NCBI RefSeq assembly: GCF_007860095.1
Contig: NZ_SJPT01000019.1
Coordinates: 1-45,497 of the forward strand
Direction of reading: 5' to 3'
Source of the DNA: Novipirellula galeiformis
GTDB taxonomy: Bacteria > Planctomycetota > Planctomycetia > Pirellulales > Pirellulaceae
DNA: 45,497 nucleotides
Position 1 is the stretch's first letter. Each line of letters begins with the position of its first letter. The notes under the pieces were generated by a model, which saw only the letters and a list, made by a program, of their open reading frames with translations, searched no databases and was not told where the DNA came from. Below are positions 18,622 through 26,478 of the stretch, piece by piece. Made by a program: the position numbers and the translations under genes.

Positions 18622-18665
18622 AGAACGTGAGCACAATTCCAAACTCTCAAACACCTCACAGTTCA

Positions 18666-19709
18666 ATGAAGATTGCGGTTAATTCAAAAGGTAAGCAGTT
18701 GAATCCTGCGGACTTGTTGGACGTCAGCGACGGTAATATTGATCGCGCTGCGCTCGAAGCGCTCGCGGGACAATCGATCTTGAACCCTCGCCAATTCGAT
18801 CGCAGGACCGTCATTGCGATCGCTCAACTAGCGGCCGTTTTGGAAATGCGAAACGTCGAAATCGATAAACCGCTTGATGGCAAGATTGCCATCACCGCCT
18901 TTTTCGAAGCGAGCACTCGCACCCGTTTATCATTCGAAAGCGCGGTGCAACGTCTCGATGGAAAGGTGCTCTCGGTACCCGATGGACAAGTGACCGGGGT
19001 CGCCAAGGGAGAGTCGTTGGCGGATATCGGTGAGATGTTCAATACCTATGGTGACGTGGTCATCATGCGGCATCCCGATACCGACAGCATGGATGAAATT
19101 CGTCGCAATTTGCAACGCCCGCTGATCAACGCAGGCAACGGATCGGGGCATCATCCCACTCAGGCGCTGATCGACTGGTACGCGCTGCTCAAATGGCGTC
19201 CCGAGCTTTCTCTCGAAAATTGCCCCGAAGATCGCCGCGTGCACTTGGGAATCATCGGCACCCCAGGCTCGATGCGAGCGGTCAAGAGTTTTCTCCGCTT
19301 GTCGTTGATGTTCACCAATTCGGTGAAACGGATCACGCTGATCTCTGAGATGGCGGATCCGGTGGGATTGGATTTAACCGAGCCCATCGAAGAGTCGCCC
19401 ATTCCGATCGATATCACCAACGATGCCCAAGAAGTCCTGCCACACCTGGACGTGGTGTATGTGAATTCCATCGCGTTTCTGGGGGACAGTTATCGGAATC
19501 TTGACGGACGCTACAAGTTGGATCGCAGTAGCAATCTGAAATCGGACGCCGTGATCATGCATCCGTTGGCACGCAATGATGAGTTGTCCGAAGACTTGGA
19601 CCAAACCGAACACAATCTTTATTTTGCCCAAGCGGCAGGTGCGGTGTTCGTGCGGCAAGCTCTCTTGACCGCCGTGCTGGATCGATTGAATCGAATCAGC
19701 GGAATCTAA
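18666..19709 (+). CDS. Aspartate carbamoyltransferase-like transcarbamylase with altered substrate loop
   Basis: A 347-residue transcarbamylase nearest to PyrB, the pyrimidine enzyme joining carbamoyl phosphate and aspartate. Carbamoyl-phosphate residues are present: STRTR (83-87), Lys114 in AKGE, Arg135 in MRHP and HPTQ (163-166); the Arg equivalent to E. coli Arg167 is Arg204. But the segment matching E. coli YMTRVQKER, which holds aspartate-binding Arg229 and Gln231, reads YVNSIAFLGD, and HPLPR reads HPLAR. It may be a divergent ATCase or act on another amine. Start: ATG 18666; GTG 18618, overlapping the previous stop, would add 16 residues. Next to the symporter set. Confidence 0.8.
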   Translation: MKIAVNSKGKQLNPADLLDVSDGNIDRAALEALAGQSILNPRQFDRRTVIAIAQLAAVLEMRNVEIDKPLDGKIAITAFFEASTRTRLSFESAVQRLDGKVLSVPDGQVTGVAKGESLADIGEMFNTYGDVVIMRHPDTDSMDEIRRNLQRPLINAGNGSGHHPTQALIDWYALLKWRPELSLENCPEDRRVHLGIIGTPGSMRAVKSFLRLSLMFTNSVKRITLISEMADPVGLDLTEPIEESPIPIDITNDAQEVLPHLDVVYVNSIAFLGDSYRNLDGRYKLDRSSNLKSDAVIMHPLARNDELSEDLDQTEHNLYFAQAAGAVFVRQALLTAVLDRLNRISGI

Positions 19710-19820
19710 TTCGGGTCGAATGATGATCCGTCACGGGGCGTGAAACGCATTGGCGTTCTTCGGCCAAGGTTGCCGCTTGCGCCCCCTTCATAACAATTCA
19801 ATCTCAAAGAGGAACATCGA

Positions 19821-21740
19821 ATGTGCGGCATTACTGGGTTTTGGAATCCATCGCGAACGAATGAGCGTGAGTTGCGGTTTACGCTCGATCGAATGTTGGA
19901 TGTGCTTGATCACCGTGGTCCCGATGAACGGGGGAGCAAATTCTATCTGGAAAACGGCGTTGCCTTGGGGCACACCCGGCTCTCGATCGTCGGTCTCAGC
20001 CATGGGCATCAGCCGATCGAAACCGACGCCGGTGACTATGCGATCACGGTGAACGGCGAACTCTACGGATACAAACGCATTCGCACGCAATTGGCTTGCC
20101 AGCAATGGGAGTGTAGCGGCAAGAGTGACAGCGCGGTCGCACTACCACTTTACCTGCGAGACGGCATTTCGTTCGTCGACCAATTGCGCGGCGAGTTTGC
20201 AATCGTGCTTTACGACGATCGCGAGAAACGCCTCATTCTGATCCGTGATCGTTTCGGGATTAAACCGCTTTATTATGCCGTGAACGAGAATGGCGTCGTT
20301 TGGGGATCCGAGGTCAAATCCATTTTGCAGCATCCCGACGTGACTCCCAAATTGTGTCCGCGGGCGGCGCTGCATCAAATGATGCAAGTGATGGTGCCGG
20401 GGACCACCGCGTTCGAAGGTGTCGAGGCACTTCAGCCGGGACACATGTTGATTGTCGAGCTTCGCGATGGGCGACTGGAAACGAAGACCAAACGATGGTG
20501 GGATTTTGTCTTTCCCACCTCCCACGATCCGAACCCCGATCCTGCGGAGTACGTCCAAGGCGTCCAAGATCGCTTGATCGACGCGGTCGCAACACGCTTA
20601 GAGGCGGATGTGCCGGTGGGCTGTTACCTGTCCGGAGGGATCGATAGTTGTTCGATTTTAGGATTGGCTACAACGCTTCAACAATCGCCCGTCAAAGCGT
20701 TTACGATCGCCTTTGATAATGATGAGTACGACGAGTCGAACATTGCCAAGTTGATGGCCGATCGCACTGGGGCGGAACAGGAATTGTTGCGGTTGACCGA
20801 GAAAGAGCTTTATGGCCCTGCCTTCGAACGCGCGACGTGGCACGCCGAGCGAACGTTCTATAACACCTTGGCGGTGGCGAAATGGCACATGAGTCGCCGC
20901 GTCCGCGCGTGCAATTACAAGGCCGTCGTCACGGGCGAAGGCTCGGATGAATTGTTCGGCGGTTATCCGTTTTTCAAACGCGATTGGTTGGGCCGCGAGG
21001 ACGAAGGCGGCTTGTTCGCGGGCGCAATTTTATCCGAAGAGGATTTGACGCATCCGGCTTGGGAAGACCTCTGTGGGTTCACGCCGTCCTTCATGCAGCC
21101 TTGGATGTTGGTGCTCGAGCGGGTTCGTCCCTTGTTGTCCGCAGAGATGCAAGATTTGCTGCGTGAATATGATCCGATCGCCGCCGTCGCCGCGGCCATT
21201 GATCCAGATCAAGTTCGCGGGCGACATCGATTGGATATCTCCCAATACACCTGGAGCAAGACGATGCTCGAAGGCCAAATTTTAACTTGGGGGGGCGATC
21301 GCATGGATATGGCCAACAGCATGGAGGCGCGGCCCGCGTTCCTAGACCACCATTTAGCGGAGTACGCAACGACGATCCCGCCGGAGATTCGCATTCGTGA
21401 CGGGGTCGAAAAATGGGTGCTGCGGGAAGCAATGGTCAACGTATTGCCTCGCGAGTTATACGAACGCAAAAAGTTTGCCTTCATGGCACCCCCGGCTCAT
21501 ACCGATCCGGTCAAACGCAACGCGGTCCAGGAGATGATCGACCATTGGCTGACTCCCGATCGAGTCGCTGAGCTCGGCTTCTTTAACCGCGAAGCGCTCC
21601 ATCCGTTTATCGAAGGGGCGTGGCAGGAAACCGACGGGACGCTCGCACGACGCAATGACATCGTGATCAATCACACGTTGCAATTGCACATGTTGCAGGG
21701 GCAATATGTCGAAGGGCTGCCGTTGCCCGTGGTGGATTGA
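19821..21740 (+). CDS. asnB: Asparagine synthase, glutamine-hydrolysing
   Basis: A 639-residue cytoplasmic enzyme that makes asparagine from aspartate, ATP and glutamine. Cys2 (MCGITGFW) is the glutaminase nucleophile and the class II amidotransferase domain spans about residues 2-210. The synthetase domain has the PP-loop SGGIDS at 271-276 and the motif GEGSDELFGGYPFF. Length and order match the AsnB family. It lies 111 bases downstream of the transcarbamylase on the same strand, which may reflect shared aspartate use but is too far apart to prove an operon. Related amidotransferases that modify peptides or glycans look similar; the canonical motifs favour AsnB. Confidence 0.9.
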   Translation: MCGITGFWNPSRTNERELRFTLDRMLDVLDHRGPDERGSKFYLENGVALGHTRLSIVGLSHGHQPIETDAGDYAITVNGELYGYKRIRTQLACQQWECSGKSDSAVALPLYLRDGISFVDQLRGEFAIVLYDDREKRLILIRDRFGIKPLYYAVNENGVVWGSEVKSILQHPDVTPKLCPRAALHQMMQVMVPGTTAFEGVEALQPGHMLIVELRDGRLETKTKRWWDFVFPTSHDPNPDPAEYVQGVQDRLIDAVATRLEADVPVGCYLSGGIDSCSILGLATTLQQSPVKAFTIAFDNDEYDESNIAKLMADRTGAEQELLRLTEKELYGPAFERATWHAERTFYNTLAVAKWHMSRRVRACNYKAVVTGEGSDELFGGYPFFKRDWLGREDEGGLFAGAILSEEDLTHPAWEDLCGFTPSFMQPWMLVLERVRPLLSAEMQDLLREYDPIAAVAAAIDPDQVRGRHRLDISQYTWSKTMLEGQILTWGGDRMDMANSMEARPAFLDHHLAEYATTIPPEIRIRDGVEKWVLREAMVNVLPRELYERKKFAFMAPPAHTDPVKRNAVQEMIDHWLTPDRVAELGFFNREALHPFIEGAWQETDGTLARRNDIVINHTLQLHMLQGQYVEGLPLPVVD

Positions 21741-21830
21741 GACGATGACATCACGCCATGAAAACACTAAAGTGAAACGCAACTCGAGACGCATTGGGCG
21801 TGCCTCGTAATCGGTTCACTGTTTTGGCTG

Positions 21831-23198
21831 ATGATGACAACGTTCCTTCCCGCTGACAGCCATCGTTTTCACGAACGGCAAATCACCTTTGCCCCCACTA
21901 ACCATCTGTTAACCAACCTCGGTGTTTGGTCGCACGATGGCAACTGGATTTATTACGATGTTCGCAGTGATGCCGCAGGCTCGTTGTTTGATGGTACACG
22001 GATTGAACGAGTCAACGTCGAATCCGGTGATGTCGAAGTGGTTTACCAAGCCCAGCATGGGGCTTGCGTCGGCGTCGTCACGGCGAGTCCCTGTGAAGAC
22101 AAGATCGTCTTCATCCATGGCCCAGAGAACCCCAGCGACGATTGGGCCTATGCCGCTTGGCATCGTCGCGGCGTGACGCTCGAACTGCAGTCGCGTAACC
22201 CCGGTACGCCGCACTCGGTTGCTAATCTTGATGCTCGCGACTTAGTGCCGCCGTATACGGCCGGCGCGCTCCGCGGTGGTACTCATGTGCACGTCATTAG
22301 CGGTGATGGCCGTTGGATCAGTTTTACTTACGAAGACCATGTTCTGGCAACTTCCGCCGATGCCAATGCGCAACAAAACCAACGCAATGTTGGAGTCTCG
22401 GTGACCGATTCTGCCGTCTTAGTCCCCGCCACTCACCCGCGCAATCACGCGGGCGAAGCCTTTAGCGTGCTTGTCACCAAGACGGTTGATCGGCCCAATC
22501 CGGGCAGCGACGAAATCCTGCGAGCCTACAGCGATGCTTGGGTCGGAAGCAACGGCTACGTTCGTAGCGATCGCTCGCGGCAAACCCGAGCGTTGGCCTT
22601 TATCGGAGACGTGGTGACGCAGAGTGGCGACGTCGTTCCTGAGTTGTTCGTGGTGGATGTCCCCGACGACGTGACGGTGGCTGGCGACGCGCCGTTGTGT
22701 GGCACTGCGTCAACGCGACCGGAGCCGCCGCGGGGCACGGTTCAGCGGCGATTAACCCATACGGCGGAACGTAAACACCCAGGGCTTGGCAACGTTCGAC
22801 ATTGGCCACGCAGCAGTCCCGACGGCAGCAAAATTGCGTTCTTAATGCGAGACGACGCCGGACTCACGCAACTGTGGCTCGCATCGCCAATCGAGCCAGG
22901 TATTCGTCAATTGACGCACAACGAGTTCTCGATCGAGTCCGCGTTTACGTTTCGATGCGATGGTCTCGCGATCGCTTGTGTGGTGGGGGGCTGCGTCTGT
23001 GAAGTGGATGTTTGCAACGGCAAGACGACGCCTTTGACGTCCCCAACGGATCCTGCGATTAAACCTCGTCCGGAGGCGGTCGTTTATTCACCCGATGGGA
23101 CGCGCGTTGCTTATCTGCGTCCCGACATGTCGGTCGCAGGAACGACCAATCAAGTCTTTGTTGCGGAGACGCAGTGGGGACGCGAGAACGAGCGGTGA
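21831..23198 (+). CDS. YidR-like DUF3748 beta-propeller protein
   Basis: A 455-residue protein matching the DUF3748/E. coli YidR family as I remember it: RQITFAPTNHLLTNLGVWS at the start, ERVNVESGDVEVVYQAQ, VVTASPCEDKIVFIHGPENP, and PYTAGALRGGTHVHV. The repeated WSHDGNW/SPDGSKIAF/SPDGTRVAY blades show a TolB-like propeller related to oligogalacturonate lyase-type proteins. No signal peptide is evident, so it is probably cytoplasmic. The ATG at 21831 is the first of a pair (ATGATG). Function in the family is unknown. This is the last plus-strand backbone gene before the minus-strand region. Confidence 0.85.
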   Translation: MMTTFLPADSHRFHERQITFAPTNHLLTNLGVWSHDGNWIYYDVRSDAAGSLFDGTRIERVNVESGDVEVVYQAQHGACVGVVTASPCEDKIVFIHGPENPSDDWAYAAWHRRGVTLELQSRNPGTPHSVANLDARDLVPPYTAGALRGGTHVHVISGDGRWISFTYEDHVLATSADANAQQNQRNVGVSVTDSAVLVPATHPRNHAGEAFSVLVTKTVDRPNPGSDEILRAYSDAWVGSNGYVRSDRSRQTRALAFIGDVVTQSGDVVPELFVVDVPDDVTVAGDAPLCGTASTRPEPPRGTVQRRLTHTAERKHPGLGNVRHWPRSSPDGSKIAFLMRDDAGLTQLWLASPIEPGIRQLTHNEFSIESAFTFRCDGLAIACVVGGCVCEVDVCNGKTTPLTSPTDPAIKPRPEAVVYSPDGTRVAYLRPDMSVAGTTNQVFVAETQWGRENER

Positions 23199-23318
23199 GC
23201 AGACGGCCGGCGAAGGCGAGAGTTTCAGTCGGACATGGCATCCGTCAACGCAACGCGGGAACGGCTGCTGGAAGCTTGGTTTTGCCCAAGTGATCGTCAA
23301 ACGGTATTGACGCGGCTT

Positions 23319-24032
23319 TTATTGACCCAACTCGCGTGACTTGGGTGCAACGCTTGGTTCGCTGCTCTTCCTTTCATCCGCCAGAATGCGATTCATCCTA
23401 TCCAAATGCCTTGACCGTTCACTCACGTCCGCGTCATCTGGAATCGAATTCAAGAGACGCCGCACACGCTCCGTTTGACGCGAAGAAAACACGTTCGATT
23501 CGATCAGAAAAAGGCATGCATCGGCCATCTGTAGTCGTTGCTCGACCGTTTTGCTTTCAACATGGAACAGCGTCTCAAATATTTCTCGCGTTCGCGCAAT
23601 CCCTTGCAGCTTCTTTCGGCAATCGACACAGCGAACGCAGTCGGAGTCTAGGCCGAAGCCAAGCACTTCGTACCAGTGCTTTTGTTCCTTGGCGAAGAAA
23701 ATGAATGGTCGCTCGCAATCGCGACATTTTCGCTCGAGGTCAAAGTAATGGGTTACGGGGACCGTAGCCGGTGTTTGTCTGGAAAGGTCTGCAACGATTG
23801 CCGTGTTGGCGATGCGTTTCGGGCGGTCGGTGTAGGAAGTGGTGTCTCCGTATGGCCATGGCTTGCCAACGACTGCTTCGAATTGAGCAACAATCTCGTT
23901 ATGGGACGTTGTGTTCCAATGCAAGTGGACGCCACGATGCATTGGATTCGGGTTCAGTCCCGTAACGTTCGGACGTCTGCCATATCTCGGATGGTCAATA
24001 AACGAGGCGTACTTGTCGGATTTGCTTGACAT
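23319..24032 (-). CDS. Zinc-ribbon protein of unknown function
   Basis: A 237-residue protein. Two CxxC pairs (CRDCERPFIFFAKEQKHWYE and CVRCVDCRKK) form a probable zinc ribbon like the zf-trcl type seen in uncharacterised bacterial proteins. The rest is charged, and the C-terminal half is helical. ATG 24032 was chosen; the frame stays open to 24125 but that part overlaps the upstream gene. It lies 50 bases after the DUF1569 gene, with an attC-like inverted repeat (24047-24129) between the two coding bodies. I see no attC-like repeat after its stop, so it may mark the distal end of the cassette array. Confidence 0.65.
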   Translation of the reverse strand: MSSKSDKYASFIDHPRYGRRPNVTGLNPNPMHRGVHLHWNTTSHNEIVAQFEAVVGKPWPYGDTTSYTDRPKRIANTAIVADLSRQTPATVPVTHYFDLERKCRDCERPFIFFAKEQKHWYEVLGFGLDSDCVRCVDCRKKLQGIARTREIFETLFHVESKTVEQRLQMADACLFLIESNVFSSRQTERVRRLLNSIPDDADVSERSRHLDRMNRILADERKSSEPSVAPKSRELGQ

Positions 24033-24046
24033 ATTCTTTGTCGGTG

Positions 24047-24129
24047 AACGCTCGCGATAACTCGATTGCGAGCACGGAGGGTCTATTTCAAAGTCACCCG
24101 GCTCCGCGATATCGATTGGTCGCATTGTT
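24047..24129 (-). repeat. attC-like inverted repeat, moderate
   Basis: On the gene strand an arm starting AACAATGCGACC with ATCGATATCGCGG faces an arm CTCGCAATCGAG ending CGAGCGTT. AAC and GTT ends, unpaired bases and length fit attC, but it overlaps the last 16 codons of the DUF1569 gene. The next gene starts 15 bases later, as in the clearer cassettes at 34-45 kb. Confidence 0.4.
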
Positions 24130-24679
24130 GTCCGACGCTTTTCGACGAATCCTCAACTGCAGGCTCCAGGAATCTCAAGTGGTGGGCCGCATGTGCCGCG
24201 TGGAATTGATTGAAGCCGTCGCGATCCATTGGACCAAATCCCGGATGGGGATGCAGCGGTCCAGTGTTTGATTGGAACTTTAAAACGCAAGCGGTAAACG
24301 CACTGACCTCGGTGGCGTCGTCAAGATCCATTGGCGGCACGAACATTGGAGCCGTCTTCACGCCGGAAGGCGAATGGCCCGAAAGCAGACGTGGCAGAAC
24401 TAACCAACGCAAAAGCGGTCGGAGGGGATATCCCAAAATTGACATCCACGTTGGATAGCCATGCATGTTGGCCTCGATTGTCAACTTCATGTGTCGACAA
24501 ATTTGCCCAAGAGACCAATTGCCGTTGCGAACGTATCCAGACCCGAGCAAGCGTTCGCATTCGGACACCGCGTCAGTAAGCTCGTTGAATTTCAGTTCAC
24601 GGCGGGTTTTCCCTGCCGTCGGATTCAATCTCGTCGGATGACGATCGGCGTCAGCGGGGGCGGTGGTTTGATTTTCCAT
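24083..24679 (-). CDS. DUF1569 (DinB-like) protein
   Basis: A 198-residue protein resembling DUF1569. Signature segments are GNWSLGQICRHM near the start of the domain and FGPMDRDGFNQFHAAHAAHHLRFL at the end, the latter containing the HxxxHHLR-like metal site. ATG 24679 gives MENQTTAPADAD. DUF1569 proteins are DinB-fold four-helix proteins with no agreed function. It is followed by an attC-like repeat and then by the zinc-ribbon gene, consistent with a gene cassette. Upstream lies a group II intron-like fragment. Confidence 0.75.
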   Translation of the reverse strand: MENQTTAPADADRHPTRLNPTAGKTRRELKFNELTDAVSECERLLGSGYVRNGNWSLGQICRHMKLTIEANMHGYPTWMSILGYPLRPLLRWLVLPRLLSGHSPSGVKTAPMFVPPMDLDDATEVSAFTACVLKFQSNTGPLHPHPGFGPMDRDGFNQFHAAHAAHHLRFLEPAVEDSSKSVGQQCDQSISRSRVTLK

Positions 24680-24829
24680 TTGTAAACGTCCGATTCCCGT
24701 GCTCCGTTGCAGTACGCCCAATAATGGGCATGATCGAATGCGGTGCCACTTCCTTGGGGAACCCAATCCCCGGCACACAGTTTCTTTCTAAGTAGTCAGC
24801 ATACCAAATGATCATCATAACGAATGAGA

Positions 24830-25163
24830 GTACGGCGCGTCTTGCTTAGTAAACGCGGCAACGACGGTGAGGCAACCGATTGTGGAGGGGAAGCCTACGA
24901 AAGGGAGCGTAAGTGCCGGCCTGAGTATCGCCGCCGGGCGCATGCTTACCAAACCACGCATTGTTTTGTACCGAATTCACATCGAAGACCGATCCTTCGG
25001 GGCGAACACGCAGGACAACGTGAAACCAAACGGAGAGCTGAAATAGAGGTGGATCGAGAACATGGACAGGCACCGAATACGTTCATGTCGGGGGGAGATT
25101 CAGCTAGTGGAATTGGGAACAGGGGCTGGCCCGACATCCAGGACCGTGCATGTGGAAGTTGAC
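24830..25163 (+). mobile_element. Group II intron-like remnant (5' part only)
   Basis: This non-coding stretch matches a second copy at 32118-32505 along most of its length. Both share GGGGAAGCCTACGAAAG-like, GTGAAACCAAACGG-like and GGGCTGGCCCGACATCCAGG-like strings in the same order, with a spacing typical of the structured 5' half of a bacterial group II intron. No reverse transcriptase and no domain V follow. It stops where an attC-like arm begins (25163-25215), so the 3' half appears deleted. It is on the strand opposite to the cassette genes. Boundaries are approximate. Confidence 0.45.
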
Positions 25164-25215
25164 CTTCCACTTCCATACGCCCGGTCACCGCCACTCCCGT
25201 GCAATTTGCGGTTCG
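25163..25215 (-). repeat. Half attC-like site next to intron remnant
   Basis: The gene-strand arm GAACCGCAAATTGCACGG followed by GAGTGGCGG has the same layout as the GAAC arm of the clear attC-like sites. It also shares ACCGCCACTCCCGTGCAAT (plus strand) with the site at 26349-26431. It lies 38 bases past the stop of the 25253-25693 gene. The partner arm is missing, replaced by the intron-like fragment. Confidence 0.4.
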
Positions 25216-25252
25216 ATGTGTTTCCTTGGATGCATCGCAATCAAATCGTGAC

Positions 25253-25693
25253 TCAACCGCCCGCGTTCGGCGCCACCGTGTTTTCTTTGTTCCAGACTAC
25301 AACTGGCATACCACGCTCCCCTTTTTCATCGGGCTCCTCACGGAGGTACGGTTCCGTTCTCAAATGACCGGAATACTTGCCATCGCCTTGATACGTAAGG
25401 AGGAAGCTCGATGTTTGCCGCGCCCCGGTGTCCGGCGCGTGGTAGGCGTAGGAAACGAGATAGGTTGGACCGGCGGGATCGTAAGCCAACGAATTCACCG
25501 TAGCGGGAACGCCGACGGCCGCAGTCGCAGCTTCCACCTGTGCCGCAATGTCGAGTTCGCGTAAGGGGGTGAGCGAGTTGATTTCTGCTTCCAGATGAGC
25601 TGTGCGAAGTCGCGATTGCAGCAATGCAATCGTTAGAGCCGCAATTGCGACAAGCAGAAACAGAGTGGAAAGCGATATGCGAAAGGGTTTCAT
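25253..25693 (-). CDS. Small single-pass membrane protein, planctomycete type
   Basis: A 146-residue protein with an N-terminal membrane anchor (FRISLSTLFLLVAIAALTIALL). The opening MKPFRISLSTLFLLV is a pattern I associate with many planctomycete proteins of unknown function. An amphipathic helix (AHLEAEINSLTPLREL) and a compact extracytoplasmic domain follow. It probably faces the periplasm. Half an attC-like arm follows its stop, so it fits a cassette gene. No function is assigned. Confidence 0.6.
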   Translation of the reverse strand: MKPFRISLSTLFLLVAIAALTIALLQSRLRTAHLEAEINSLTPLRELDIAAQVEAATAAVGVPATVNSLAYDPAGPTYLVSYAYHAPDTGARQTSSFLLTYQGDGKYSGHLRTEPYLREEPDEKGERGMPVVVWNKENTVAPNAGG

Positions 25694-25839
25694 TGAGAGC
25701 CAAGGTGTTTGTAGGCGAACGCCAGGGGCCAGGGGCCAGGGGCCGGCGGGTCGGAAGCGGGTGACTTGCCACTTCCGATTGCTCGCGTTCCAGTCGCCGA
25801 TGCAACCTGATGTCCGTCCTCTTTCCTATCGGCGAATAA

Positions 25840-26337
25840 TCACGGCGAGGGCAGATCGATTCCCAATGCGGACAAGATGATCCCGATCAGTAAGAAGAAG
25901 AGTATCGTGGCTGCGAGCAGGAGGAAGTATTGGAAAACGATGGCAGCCAAACCAACGGCTACCGACGAAGCGGAAATGCGAACGTTTTCCTGTCTGCAAA
26001 AACCCCCGACACCAAGACAGATGCCGCACAACCCGAGTGTAATCGTGCCCGCGGGATACCATTTCGCGATATCGAAACCCTCGTCCGGTTGTACAGGCGG
26101 TACATACTCTTGCTTTTTGGCCTTCGCGATGAGTCGATCCTTCACTTTAGTGGCGAATTCGACGGCCACCTGATCCATCGGTTTTCGTTCGGGCGCGATC
26201 GCGTCAAGAATCCACGGCGACAGAACAGCCGCAATCAAACCAAATATCGCAAAATTGAGACCCACGACTGAAACGACCGAGCGTCGCGGCAAATCGCTTG
26301 AAGTTGAGCGTGCAGTTTGTTTTTCAGTTTCGGTCAT
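25840..26337 (-). CDS. Small membrane protein of unknown function
   Basis: A 165-residue protein with an N-terminal cytoplasmic tail, a first helix (VVGLNFAIFGLIAAVLSPWI), a charged loop with VKDRLIAKAKKQEYVPP, and three more helices at the C terminus (TITLGLCGICLGVGGF, SSVAVGLAAIVFQYF, LAATILFFLLIGIIL). ATG 26337 is 12 bases after an attC-like repeat (26349-26431), the spacing seen for other cassette starts here. No family function is known to me. Confidence 0.65.
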   Translation of the reverse strand: MTETEKQTARSTSSDLPRRSVVSVVGLNFAIFGLIAAVLSPWILDAIAPERKPMDQVAVEFATKVKDRLIAKAKKQEYVPPVQPDEGFDIAKWYPAGTITLGLCGICLGVGGFCRQENVRISASSVAVGLAAIVFQYFLLLAATILFFLLIGIILSALGIDLPSP

Positions 26338-26348
26338 TAGGTATTGAT

Positions 26349-26431
26349 GGAACATTTGAGTTCACGGCGACCGGGAGCTGGTCATCCACTTCGATACGCA
26401 CGGCTACCGCCACTCCCGTGCAATCCTCTAA
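26349..26431 (-). repeat. attC-like inverted repeat, degenerate
   Basis: On the gene strand TTGCACGGGAGTGGCGG pairs imperfectly with CTCCCGGTCGCCGTGAA. It lies between the stop at 26479 and the start at 26337, the position expected of an attC. The terminal AAC/GTT triplets have decayed. Confidence 0.5.
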
Positions 26432-26478
26432 TTAGCCAATGCTGCGATGCATCGTGTTGCCTCTTTGCCTAAGTCGAT

